Assembly: GCA_900771185.1 (NCBI GenBank)
Contig: CAAGND010000154.1
Span: 1-14,641 of the forward strand
Length of the DNA: 14,641 nt
Source of the DNA: Clostridia bacterium
GTDB taxonomy: Bacteria; Bacillota; Clostridia; Oscillospirales; Acutalibacteraceae
Direction of reading: 5' to 3'
The position numbers and the translations under genes were made by a program. Below the pieces are notes generated by a model. The model worked only from the letters and a program-made list of their open reading frames with translations, was not told where the DNA came from and did not search any database. This document shows, piece by piece, positions 1-8,582 of this stretch. The first letter of the stretch is position 1; each line of letters starts with the position of its first letter.

Positions 1-3000
1 CGGTACCGGAGGGCAGAAGCTTTCCTATGATGACATTCTCCTTGAGACCCAGCAGCGGATCGCTCTTGCCCTTGATTGCGGCATCGGTAAGAACTCTCGT
101 TGTCTCCTGGAAGGAGGCTGCCGAAAGGAAGGACTCCGTTGCAAGAGACGCCTTCGTGATACCCATGAGCACAGGCACGCACTCCGCCTCGCGAAGCTCC
201 TCGCCGCTCTCCCTTGCACGCTGCGCGACACGCTCGTTTTCAGCCTTGAACTCGAGCTTATCAACGATTGCGCCGGGCAGGAACGATGTGTCACCGGGTT
301 CGGAAATCTTGACCTTCTTCATCATCTGGCGGACGATAACCTCTATATGCTTATCGTTGACGTCAACACCCTGCATACGGTAGGTTCTCTGAACCTCGCG
401 GATGAGGTAATCGTGAACCGCGTGGACGCCGAGAACCGCAAGAATATCATGCGGATTGAGAGCACCCTCGGTAATCGTATCGCCCTTGTTTATATGCTGA
501 CCCGCTTCGACTTTCACGCGCATGCCGTAGTGGATAGGATAGGTCTTCTCCTCCATTGTCTCGGGGTCTGTAACAACGATATTTCTTATCTTCTTGATCT
601 CACGCTCGGAAACAATACCGGAGATTTCGCTGATGAGTGCAAGGCTCTTGGGCTTTCTCGCCTCAAACAGTTCCTCAACTCTGGGAAGACCTTCCGTGAT
701 ATCGGACTGATCCTTCGCACCGCCGGTGTGGAACGTTCTCATGGTGAGCTGTGTACCGGGTTCGCCTATGGACTGGGCGGCTATGATGCCGACCGCCTCA
801 CCGACCGTGACAGGCTCGCCTGTTGCAAGGTTCGCGCCGTAGCACCTGATACATACGCCGTGCTCGGACTGGCAGGAGAGCAGTGAGCGGATGGTGATTT
901 TCGCAAGGCTATCCTCGGGGACCTCGCCCGCGGCAACCTGCTTGTCGTGCATTGCATAGACCTTGTCCGCAACACGCTTGGCATCGTCCTCGCTCATCAT
1001 TCTGTCCTTGCTCATAATGAGCTCGCCCGTCTCCTCATCGACAAGGTCATTGAGCAGGAAGCGTCCTGTCAGACGCTCTGTCAGGCTGACTATGCGGCGC
1101 TTTCCGTCATAGATATCATATACCTCAGCGCCTTCTGTGCAGCCGCAGTCTTCCTCACGGATGATAACATCCTGCGAGACATCGACAAGACGTCTGGTGA
1201 GGTAACCGGAGTCGGCGGTACGCAGAGCGGTATCAGCAAGTCCCTTACGGGCACCACGTGATGAGATGAAATATTCGAGTATATTAAGACCCTCACGGTA
1301 GTTTGCCCTGATGGGAATTTCGATAGTCTTACCTGCGGTGTTAGCGATAAGTCCGCGCATACCTGCGAGCTGACGCAGCTGGCTGTCGTTACCACGGGCA
1401 CCGGAGTCAAGCATCATGTTTATCGGGTTATACGGGTCAAAGTTCGCCTTGAGTTCCGCAGCAACACGCTTTGTGCAGTCCTCCCACGTCTCAATAACCA
1501 TGTTGGTACGCTCATCCTCAGAGATAAGACCGTTCTCATAGTTATCCATTATCTCGGCGACATCCTTCTCGGCGTCCGCGATAAGCTCACCCTTGCGGGG
1601 CGGTATTGTAGCATCGCAGACAGCGACGGTGATACCGCTTCGGGTCGAGTATTTATAGCCCTGCGCCTTGATCTTGTCAAGGACATCGGCAGCAATTGCA
1701 GTGCCGTGGACTCTTATGCACCTGTCGATAATCTCACCGAGCTTTTTCTTGTTGACAAGGAACTCAACCTCAAGCTTGAAGGCGTTTTCGGGGTCGCTTC
1801 TGTCAACGAAGCCGAGATCCTGCGGGATAGGCTCGTTGAAGATGACACGCCCCATCGTTGTGCTGACGAGCTTTGTCACCGTCTTTCCGTCTATCTCCTT
1901 GGACATACGGATTTTTATTGCTGAATGAAGACCGATTATGCCCTCATCATAAGCCATTGTCGCCTCGTCAACATCTCTGAACACCTTACCCTCGCCGGGC
2001 TCGCCGGGCTTTTCGAGTGTCAGGTAATACGAACCGAGAACCATATCCTGTGTGGGAACGGTTACGGGGCGTCCGTCAGAGGGCTTGAGGAGGTTGTTTG
2101 CGGCAAGCATGAGGAACCTTGCCTCAGCCTGTGCCTCCGCTGAAAGCGGAACGTGAACAGCCATTTGGTCGCCGTCGAAGTCGGCGTTGAAAGCGGTACA
2201 TACAAGAGGATGAAGCTTTATAGCTCTGCCCTCGACAAGAATTGGCTCAAAAGCCTGGATACCGAGACGGTGAAGTGTCGGAGCACGGTTGAGAAGCACG
2301 GGGTGATCCTTGATAACAACCTCAAGCGCATCCCAGACCGCAGGATTCTGACGCTCGACCATCTTTCTTGCTGATTTTACATTATTTGCCTTGCCGGTCT
2401 GGACAAGTCTCTTCATAACGAAGGGCTTGAACAGCTCGAGAGCCATCTCGGTCGGCAGACCGCACTGATAGAGCTTGAGCTCGGGGCCGACGACGATAAC
2501 CGAACGTCCGGAGTAGTCGACACGCTTACCGAGAAGGTTCTGTCTGAAGCGTCCCTGCTTACCTTTAAGCATATCCGAGAGGGATTTGAGCGCTCTGTTG
2601 TTGGGACCCGTGACAGGTCTGCCGCGGCGGCCGTTGTCTATGAGAGCGTCAACAGCCTCCTGGAGCATGCGCTTTTCGTTGCGCACAATTATCTCCGGAG
2701 CGCCAAGCTCGAGGAGCTTGCGCAGACGGTTGTTTCTGTTGATAACGCGGCGGTAAAGGTCGTTGAGGTCGGAGGTCGCGAAGCGTCCGCCCTCAAGCTG
2801 AACCATGGGACGAATCTCCGGCGGAATGACCGGAAGCACGTCAAGAATCATCCACTCAGGTCTGTTGCCGCTCTGTCTGAACGCCTCGACAACCTCAAGA
2901 CGTTTGAGAGCCTTTGCCTTTTTCTGACCGGTGGTGTTCTCGATCTCCTCGCGGAGCTGAGCGGAAAGCTCATCAAGGTCTATCTCAGCGAGCAGCTCCT

Positions 3001-3523
3001 TGATAGCCTCAGCGCCCATGCCGGCTCTGAAATCGTCCTCATACATCAGGCGGTATTCCTCGTAATCCTTTTCATCGAGCACCTGATACTTTTTGAGGTC
3101 TGTCATTCCGGGATCGATGACTATGTGCATCGCGAAATACAGAACTTTTTCAAGGTTTCTGGGGGATATATCAAGGATAAGACCCATTCTGGAGGGTATT
3201 CCCTTGAAATACCAGATGTGGGACACGGGAGCTGCAAGCTCAATGTGACCCATGCGCTCGCGGCGAACCTTGGAACGGGTTATCTCAACGCCGCAGCGCT
3301 CGCATATTTTGCCCTTATAGCGAATTCTTTTATATTTTCCACAGTGGCACTCCCAGTCCTTCTGGGGTCCGAAAATCCTTTCGCAGAACAGTCCGTCCTT
3401 TTCGGGCTTGAGTGTGCGGTAATTGATGGTTTCGGGCTTCTTGACCTCACCGTATGACCAGCTTCTGATTTTTTCCGGCGAAGCAAGACCTATTTTTATG
3501 GATTCAAAGGTATTGTTTTCCAT
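1..3523 (-). CDS. rpoC: DNA-directed RNA polymerase subunit beta' (partial, C-terminus cut by window edge)
   Basis: This is the largest RNA polymerase subunit, which carries the catalytic centre and clamp. The reading frame is open from an ATG at 3523 to the window edge, giving about 1,174 residues and ending in GLKENVIIGKLLPSGT, a conserved stretch close to the family C-terminus, so little is missing. The clamp zinc site is visible as Cys59, Cys61, Cys74 and Cys77 (ECHC...CERC). The Mg-binding NADFDGD motif gives Asp448, Asp450 and Asp452. The second zinc site is Cys793, Cys884, Cys891 and Cys894, and the trigger-loop region around Met928 reads GEPGTQLTMRTFHTGG. The start is supported by AAAGGGG at 3534-3540, 10 nt upstream. 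It lies 42 bp downstream of rpoB and is surely cotranscribed with it. No disruption is seen. Identity is certain from the motifs. Confidence 0.98.
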   Translation of the reverse strand, partial: MENNTFESIKIGLASPEKIRSWSYGEVKKPETINYRTLKPEKDGLFCERIFGPQKDWECHCGKYKRIRYKGKICERCGVEITRSKVRRERMGHIELAAPVSHIWYFKGIPSRMGLILDISPRNLEKVLYFAMHIVIDPGMTDLKKYQVLDEKDYEEYRLMYEDDFRAGMGAEAIKELLAEIDLDELSAQLREEIENTTGQKKAKALKRLEVVEAFRQSGNRPEWMILDVLPVIPPEIRPMVQLEGGRFATSDLNDLYRRVINRNNRLRKLLELGAPEIIVRNEKRMLQEAVDALIDNGRRGRPVTGPNNRALKSLSDMLKGKQGRFRQNLLGKRVDYSGRSVIVVGPELKLYQCGLPTEMALELFKPFVMKRLVQTGKANNVKSARKMVERQNPAVWDALEVVIKDHPVLLNRAPTLHRLGIQAFEPILVEGRAIKLHPLVCTAFNADFDGDQMAVHVPLSAEAQAEARFLMLAANNLLKPSDGRPVTVPTQDMVLGSYYLTLEKPGEPGEGKVFRDVDEATMAYDEGIIGLHSAIKIRMSKEIDGKTVTKLVSTTMGRVIFNEPIPQDLGFVDRSDPENAFKLEVEFLVNKKKLGEIIDRCIRVHGTAIAADVLDKIKAQGYKYSTRSGITVAVCDATIPPRKGELIADAEKDVAEIMDNYENGLISEDERTNMVIETWEDCTKRVAAELKANFDPYNPINMMLDSGARGNDSQLRQLAGMRGLIANTAGKTIEIPIRANYREGLNILEYFISSRGARKGLADTALRTADSGYLTRRLVDVSQDVIIREEDCGCTEGAEVYDIYDGKRRIVSLTERLTGRFLLNDLVDEETGELIMSKDRMMSEDDAKRVADKVYAMHDKQVAAGEVPEDSLAKITIRSLLSCQSEHGVCIRCYGANLATGEPVTVGEAVGIIAAQSIGEPGTQLTMRTFHTGGAKDQSDITEGLPRVEELFEARKPKSLALISEISGIVSEREIKKIRNIVVTDPETMEEKTYPIHYGMRVKVEAGQHINKGDTITEGALNPHDILAVLGVHAVHDYLIREVQRTYRMQGVDVNDKHIEVIVRQMMKKVKISEPGDTSFLPGAIVDKLEFKAENERVAQRARESGEELREAECVPVLMGITKASLATESFLSAASFQETTRVLTDAAIKGKSDPLLGLKENVIIGKLLPSGT

Positions 3524-3565
3524 CGGTTAACTGCCCCTTTTCAATATATTTTAAGGTGACTGTTC

Positions 3566-6500
3566 TCAGTCGTCGTAATCGTCAAGTTCTTCGCTCTCGG
3601 AGAAGATGTCATCATCGAAGATATCATCATCGTCCGCGTCCTCGCCGACATCGGAATCGTCCTCATCCTCATCGGAATCGACAGCGAAAATGTCCGCATC
3701 CTCGTTTTCAACTCCGTAGCCGCCTGCTGTTTCGGCGTCATTGACGGAGGAGAAAGCCTTCTCATCGGAAGGAGCAAATCCCATATCGTCATCGGTTGAC
3801 TGTTTGAGGTCTATCTCCTCGCCGTTCGCATCAAGCACACTGACATCAAGGCAGAGCGACTGAAGCTCCTTGACAAGAACCTTGAAAGACTCAGGTATGC
3901 CGGGCTGAGGAACATTGTTGCCCTTGACGATGGATTCATAGGTCTTGACACGTCCGACAACATCATCCGACTTGACGGTGAGTATCTCCTGAAGGGTGTA
4001 AGCCGCACCGTAAGCTTCGAGCGCCCAAACTTCCATCTCACCGAAACGCTGACCGCCGAACTGCGCTTTACCGCCGAGGGGCTGCTGGGTAACCAGTGAG
4101 TAAGGACCGGTTGAACGGGCATGAATCTTGTCATCGACAAGGTGGAGAAGCTTGAGGTAATACATGACTCCGACCGTTACAGGGTTATCAAAGCGTCTGC
4201 CCGTGCGTCCGTCGGTGAGGATGGTCTTGCCGTCCTCACGCAGGCCCGCCTCACGGAGGGCTTCACGGATATCGGTCTCATGCGCGCCGTCAAAAACGGG
4301 GGTTTCAACCTTATATCCGAGATGCTTTGCGGCAAAGCCGAGATGAACCTCGAGCACCTGACCGATATTCATTCGGGACGGAACGCCCAGAGGATTAAGC
4401 ACTATATCAAGCGGAGTGCCGTCGGGCAGGAAAGGCATATCCTCCTGTGACAGGATTCTCGAAACAACGCCCTTGTTTCCGTGACGTCCCGCCATCTTAT
4501 CGCCGACGGAAAGCTTACGCTTCTGGGCGATATAGCAGCGGACGACCTTGTTGACGCCGGGTGAAAGCTCATCGCTGTTCTCACGGGTAAACACCTCGAC
4601 CTTGACAACGATACCGTATTCGCCGTGAGAAACCTTCAGAGAGGTGTCACGAACTTCCTTCGCTTTCTCACCGAATATGGCTCTGAGCAGGCGCTCCTCC
4701 GCGGTGAGCTCGGTCTCGCCCTTGGGCGTGACCTTGCCGACAAGGATATCGCCGGAGTGAACCTCGGCACCGACACGGATGATTCCGTTTTCATCGAGGT
4801 TGCTCAGAAGGTCATCGGACACATTCGGGATATCCCTTGTTATCTCCTCGGGTCCGAGCTTGGTGTCTCTCGCCTCTATCTCGTGCTTCTCTATATGAAT
4901 TGAAGTATAAACATCATCGCGGACCATCTTCTCATTGATGAGAACCGCATCCTCGTAGTTATAGCCCTCCCATGTCATAAAGCCGACAAGGGCGTTTTTG
5001 CCGAGGGAAATTTCGCCGTGGTCTGTTGCCGGACCGTCGGCTATTACATCGCCCTTTTCAACTCTCTGTCCGAGAGAAACGATCGGGCGCTGATTGACGC
5101 ATGTTCCCTGGTTGGAACGCATAAATTTGATAATGTCATATCTGTCCACAGAGCCGCTGTCGGTCATTATCTCGATATGATCCGCATCAACTCTTGTTAC
5201 TTTTCCGGAATTTTTCGCAAGCACGACAACGCCGGAATCGACAGCCGCCTTATACTCCATACCGGTGCCGACAATCGGGCTTTCGGTCTTGAGCAGCGGA
5301 ACCGCCTGCTTCTGCATGTTCGAACCCATGAGCGCACGGTTGGCGTCATCGTTCTCGAGGAACGGAATCATGGAGGTCGCAACAGAAACAACCATCTTGG
5401 GCGAGACGTCCATATAGTCAACTCTGGTTCTGTCTATCTCAAGGAACTCATCCTTATATCTCGCGTTGACTCTCTCATGGACGAATACGCCGTTCTCATC
5501 GAGAGGCTCGTTTGCCTGCGCGACTATGAAATCATCCTCGACATCGGCAGTCATATACTCGACCTCGTCAAGCACACGTCCCGTGGTCTTGTCGACCTTT
5601 CTGAACGGTGCCTCGATGAAGCCATATTCATTTATGCGCGCGAAAGTCGCAAGATATGAGATAAGTCCTACGTTTGAGCCTTCGGGAGTCTCAATCGGGC
5701 ACATTCTGCCGTAGTGGGAATAGTGAACGTCACGAACCTCGAAGCCCGCGCGGTCTCTCGAAAGTCCTCCGGGGCCGAGAGCCGACAGACGGCGCTTATG
5801 AGTAAGCTCGGAGAGCGGATTTATCTGATCCATGAACTGGGACAGCGGTGAGGAGCCGAAGAACTCCTTTATAGCCATCATGACGGGTCTGATATTTATG
5901 AGAGCCTGAGGAGTGATGTTCTCCTCCTTCTCCTGAGCCTGAAGGGTCATCCTCTCACGGACAACTCTCTCCATTCTCGCAAGACCGATTCTGAACTGAT
6001 TCTGAAGCAGCTCGCCGACAGAGCGGATACGCCTGTTTCCGAGATGGTCGATATCGTCAGTCGTTCCTATCTTGTGGGCAAGGCAGTTGATATAGTTAAT
6101 GGATGAAAAAATATCGTCTATTATAATATGATTGGGGATAAGCTCGTCATGGCGCAGTCTCATCTGCTCAAGGAGATTCTCCTTGTCATCGCCGCACTCC
6201 TCGACAAGCTCGGTGATGATGCTGAAACGCACCTTTTCATTTATACCGATTTTGAGCAGCTCATCACGGGTGATACCCTCTGGGACATAGTCAAGCGCGT
6301 CGACCATGCCGTTGGAGATAATCTTGACCTCCTTGCCGTCAACATCGGCAACAGCGGTCATTACGCCCGCGCGCTCAATCTCCTGAGCCTTTGCCTTTGT
6401 GACAAGCTCGCCGGCCTCGGCAAGAATCTCACCTGTGAGGGGCGCCACAACGGGCTGGGCAAGCTTGCAGCCGGCAAGTCTGCCGGAGATTGCGAGCTTT

Positions 6501-7333
6501 TTATTGTATTTATAGCGTCCGACTCTGGATATATCATATCTGTGGGGGTCGAAGAAGAGATTGTCGAGCTGCTGCTGAGCCGACTCAATGGTGACAGGCT
6601 CGCCCGGACGCAGACGCTTGAATACCTCCATGAGCGCCTCGCCCTGATTCTTGGTCTCGTCCTTCTCTATCGTTGCTTCAATTCTCTCATCGTTTCCGAA
6701 GAACTCACGGATTTCCTCGTCCGTTCCGAGGCCGAGAGCTCTGATAAACGTTGTGATGAGAATTTTCCTGTTCTTGTCTATTCTGACATAGTAGACATCG
6801 TTGATATCCGTCTCATACTCGAGCCATGCACCCCTGTTCGGGTTGATGGTGCTGGAGAAAAGCTCGATACCGGTCTTGTCGTGAGTCATATCGAAATACA
6901 CGCCGGGAGAGCGAACAAGCTGGGAAACGATAACTCGCTCAGCACCGTTTATAACGAATGTTCCGCTCTCGGTCATCACAGGAAACTCGCCCATGAAAAC
7001 CTCTGACTCCTTTATGGCACCCGTCTCCTTGTTGAGCAGACGGACAGTGACGCGCATGGGTGCGGCATAGGTAGCGTCGCGCTCCTTACACTCCTGCACG
7101 GTGTACTTCGTCTTCTCATCAATGCGATAGTCGATAAAGGTAAGCACCCAGTTGCCGGTGTAGTCGGTTATCTCGGCCACATCGCGGAAAACCTCCTTGA
7201 GTCCCTCATCAAGGAACCATTGGTAGGAATTCTTCTGCACCTCGATAAGGTTGGGCATTTCCATGACTTCATCAATCTTGCCGAAGCTCATGCGGGTGGT
7301 TGTTCCTTTTTTGACGGGTTTAACATTCAGCAT
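3566..7333 (-). CDS. rpoB: DNA-directed RNA polymerase subunit beta
   Basis: This is the second-largest RNA polymerase subunit, which pairs with beta' to form the active cleft and the rifampicin pocket. I chose the ATG at 7333 (1,255 residues, beginning MLNVKPVKKG) because family proteins start just before the conserved TRMSFGKIDEVMEMPNLIE stretch and GGAG at 7345-7348 lies 11 nt upstream. The frame stays open to an ATG at 7417, which would add 28 non-conserved residues inside a structured leader. The rifampicin region spans residues 494-524 (LSQFMDQ...HKRRLSALG). The conserved GDKMAGRHGNKG is at 944-955. The last 77 residues (1179-1255) form a strongly acidic tail absent from the conserved core, which helps explain a length above the roughly 1,190 residues of Bacillus RpoB. 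rplJ/rplL do not precede the gene. Confidence 0.98.
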   Translation of the reverse strand: MLNVKPVKKGTTTRMSFGKIDEVMEMPNLIEVQKNSYQWFLDEGLKEVFRDVAEITDYTGNWVLTFIDYRIDEKTKYTVQECKERDATYAAPMRVTVRLLNKETGAIKESEVFMGEFPVMTESGTFVINGAERVIVSQLVRSPGVYFDMTHDKTGIELFSSTINPNRGAWLEYETDINDVYYVRIDKNRKILITTFIRALGLGTDEEIREFFGNDERIEATIEKDETKNQGEALMEVFKRLRPGEPVTIESAQQQLDNLFFDPHRYDISRVGRYKYNKKLAISGRLAGCKLAQPVVAPLTGEILAEAGELVTKAKAQEIERAGVMTAVADVDGKEVKIISNGMVDALDYVPEGITRDELLKIGINEKVRFSIITELVEECGDDKENLLEQMRLRHDELIPNHIIIDDIFSSINYINCLAHKIGTTDDIDHLGNRRIRSVGELLQNQFRIGLARMERVVRERMTLQAQEKEENITPQALINIRPVMMAIKEFFGSSPLSQFMDQINPLSELTHKRRLSALGPGGLSRDRAGFEVRDVHYSHYGRMCPIETPEGSNVGLISYLATFARINEYGFIEAPFRKVDKTTGRVLDEVEYMTADVEDDFIVAQANEPLDENGVFVHERVNARYKDEFLEIDRTRVDYMDVSPKMVVSVATSMIPFLENDDANRALMGSNMQKQAVPLLKTESPIVGTGMEYKAAVDSGVVVLAKNSGKVTRVDADHIEIMTDSGSVDRYDIIKFMRSNQGTCVNQRPIVSLGQRVEKGDVIADGPATDHGEISLGKNALVGFMTWEGYNYEDAVLINEKMVRDDVYTSIHIEKHEIEARDTKLGPEEITRDIPNVSDDLLSNLDENGIIRVGAEVHSGDILVGKVTPKGETELTAEERLLRAIFGEKAKEVRDTSLKVSHGEYGIVVKVEVFTRENSDELSPGVNKVVRCYIAQKRKLSVGDKMAGRHGNKGVVSRILSQEDMPFLPDGTPLDIVLNPLGVPSRMNIGQVLEVHLGFAAKHLGYKVETPVFDGAHETDIREALREAGLREDGKTILTDGRTGRRFDNPVTVGVMYYLKLLHLVDDKIHARSTGPYSLVTQQPLGGKAQFGGQRFGEMEVWALEAYGAAYTLQEILTVKSDDVVGRVKTYESIVKGNNVPQPGIPESFKVLVKELQSLCLDVSVLDANGEEIDLKQSTDDDMGFAPSDEKAFSSVNDAETAGGYGVENEDADIFAVDSDEDEDDSDVGEDADDDDIFDDDIFSESEELDDYDD

Positions 7334-7378
7334 AGGCCACTTCACTCCGTTCTTTTTTTCATCCGTTTTGATTGTATG

Positions 7379-7429
7379 GCAAGCTTTGCGTAACCGCAAA
7401 ACATTGAGAATCATCATAATGAAGCTTGC
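7379..7429 (-). promoter_or_regulatory. Structured element in the rpoB 5' leader
   Basis: In the rpoB leader, GCAAGCTT (7422-7429) pairs perfectly with AAGCTTGC (7379-7386). Just inside it, TTTGCG and CGCAAA (7395-7400 with 7385-7390) form a 6-bp hairpin around a four-base loop, sharing two bases with the outer arm. The two helices could stack or compete. No run of T follows, so this is not a standard attenuator. A regulatory role is speculation. Confidence 0.35.
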
Positions 7430-7454
7430 TTTTTACATTATAGAGTGCTATAAT
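7426..7454 (+). promoter_or_regulatory. Candidate promoter for the patatin-like gene
   Basis: TTGCTT (7426-7431), a 17-nt spacer and a perfect TATAAT (7449-7454) read rightward, predicting a start near 7461 and a leader of about 150 nt. The -35 box matches consensus at only three positions. A competing weaker candidate is CGGACA (7559-7564), 17 nt, TATACC (7582-7587), which would give a very short leader. The first candidate lies inside the rpoB leader and faces the rpoB promoter. Confidence 0.5.
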
Positions 7455-7511
7455 AACCCCATTGAAAAAAAGGTGGGGACACAACTCTCCATTATAATTG
7501 TGCAGTTTTAT

Positions 7512-7540
7512 ATTTTACGCTTTCAGGCAGGATTTGTCAA
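7512..7540 (-). promoter_or_regulatory. Sigma-A promoter for rpoBC
   Basis: Reading leftward, the -35 box TTGACA (7535-7540) is a perfect consensus, followed by a 17-nt spacer and TAAAAT (7512-7517, five of six matches). The expected transcript start near 7505 gives a leader of about 170 nt before the rpoB ATG at 7333. No ribosomal protein gene lies upstream, so this is probably the main promoter of rpoBC. The call rests on sequence only. Confidence 0.82.
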
Positions 7541-7609
7541 GCATATTTTTAGATTTTTCGGACATATCCATGCTTATTTTTTATACCCGTTAAGAAAGGA
7601 AGTTTCAAA

Positions 7610-8443
7610 ATGACCGGAATGGCAGATGTAGGCGGCGGAATGAGGGGAGTTTTTTCTGCTGGAGTTTACGACTGCATGCTCGACAGTGGTTTTATGCCGG
7701 ACTACTGCATAGGTGTTTCGGCGGGCAGCGCGAACATGACCTCGCTCATCTCACGTCAGAGAGGCAGGGTTCTGCGTTTTTATACCAAATACGCCATGCG
7801 AAAACAATATATGAGCATGGACAATTTTCTCAGAAAGGGTTCCTATATCGACCTCGACTATATCTACTCCACCCTTTCGAACTCCGACGGTGAAGACCCG
7901 CTCGATTTTGACGCCATTCTGGAATCCGACACCGACTTTCACATAGTCGCCACCCGCGCGCAGGACGGAAAGCCCGAATACTTCGGCAAGGACAGCCTTA
8001 TAAAGGATGATTTGTCCGTTATCAAAGCCTCATGCTGTCTGCCCGTGTTCTGCAAGGCGATTAACATAAACGGTGTGGACTACTATGACGGCGGTGTTTC
8101 CGACCCCGTCCCCTTTGAGAAAGCTTTTGAGGACGGGTGCGACAAGGTTATTGTCGTGCTCACAAAGCCCGTGGATTTCAGAAAAACCCGTGAACGTTTT
8201 CTGCCGGTAATCAGGGCGGCGATGAGAAAATATCCGAGCATATATGACGGGATCAGCTCGAGGCATGAGCTATACAACACCTCGGTTGAAAAGGCGATTG
8301 AATATGAGAAGCAAGGAAAGATTATAATCATCGCGCCCGAAAACTGCTACGGAGTTGACACACTGACAAGGGAAACCGAGGCTCTCGAAAAACTCTATCA
8401 GGAGGGCTACGAGTGCACAAAGAAGTGCCTTGACAGGTTATAA
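7610..8443 (+). CDS. Patatin-like phospholipase family protein
   Basis: This 277-residue protein belongs to the patatin-like acyl hydrolases, which use a Ser-Asp dyad to cleave fatty acyl esters of phospholipids or other lipids. The oxyanion glycine loop GGGMRG is at residues 8-13. The nucleophile elbow GVSAG (35-39) gives Ser37, and the DGG motif at 160-162 gives Asp160, so the dyad is complete. There is no signal peptide or membrane segment, so it should be cytosolic. It most resembles the bacterial YjjU-like subgroup of short stand-alone patatins. AAAGGA at 7595-7600 sits 9 nt before the ATG, and the conserved glycine loop begins within ten residues, so the start is firm. It is transcribed divergently from rpoB and separated from the next gene by a hairpin and a new promoter. 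The true substrate cannot be read from the sequence. Confidence 0.93.
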   Translation: MTGMADVGGGMRGVFSAGVYDCMLDSGFMPDYCIGVSAGSANMTSLISRQRGRVLRFYTKYAMRKQYMSMDNFLRKGSYIDLDYIYSTLSNSDGEDPLDFDAILESDTDFHIVATRAQDGKPEYFGKDSLIKDDLSVIKASCCLPVFCKAININGVDYYDGGVSDPVPFEKAFEDGCDKVIVVLTKPVDFRKTRERFLPVIRAAMRKYPSIYDGISSRHELYNTSVEKAIEYEKQGKIIIIAPENCYGVDTLTRETEALEKLYQEGYECTKKCLDRL

Positions 8444-8462
8444 CACAGAACAATCACAACGA

Positions 8463-8487
8463 CGGCCGTTTCTTTTCGGAACGGCCG
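8463..8487 (+). terminator. GC-rich hairpin after the patatin-like gene
   Basis: CGGCCGTTTC (8463-8472) pairs with GGAACGGCCG (8478-8487), giving a 10-bp stem with one G-T wobble and a 5-base loop, 19 bp past the stop codon. The downstream sequence is CCGCTTATATATAAA, not a T-run. It is either an imperfect terminator or an mRNA 3'-end stabiliser. Confidence 0.55.
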
Positions 8488-8515
8488 CCGCTTATATATA
8501 AATGTATTATTTCGC

Positions 8516-8543
8516 TTGACGGACGGTATGTCTGTGATATAAT
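8516..8543 (+). promoter_or_regulatory. Promoter for the GH3 glycosidase gene
   Basis: TTGACG (8516-8521), a 16-nt spacer and a perfect TATAAT (8538-8543), preceded by TG one base upstream (extended -10), predict a start near 8550. The leader of about 33 nt contains GGAG at 8572-8575, 7 nt before the ATG at 8583. The gene therefore seems to be transcribed on its own. No clear operator palindrome overlaps the promoter. Confidence 0.75.
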
Positions 8544-8582
8544 AATCAATATCATTTTTGAAAGATGGGACGGAGCTAATTT

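Noticed and set aside
347..886. 179-residue open frame on the plus strand opposite rpoC
   Set aside because: It is antisense to the trigger-loop and zinc-site region of rpoC, so its openness follows from conserved sense codons.
6128..7006. 292-residue open frame on the plus strand opposite rpoB
   Set aside because: It lies entirely antisense to conserved rpoB codons, has no recognisable family, and similar long antisense frames occur throughout this GC-moderate gene.
7334..7417. 28-residue N-terminal extension of RpoB
   Set aside because: The added residues are not family-like, overlap a structured leader, and the ATG at 7333 has its own GGAG.
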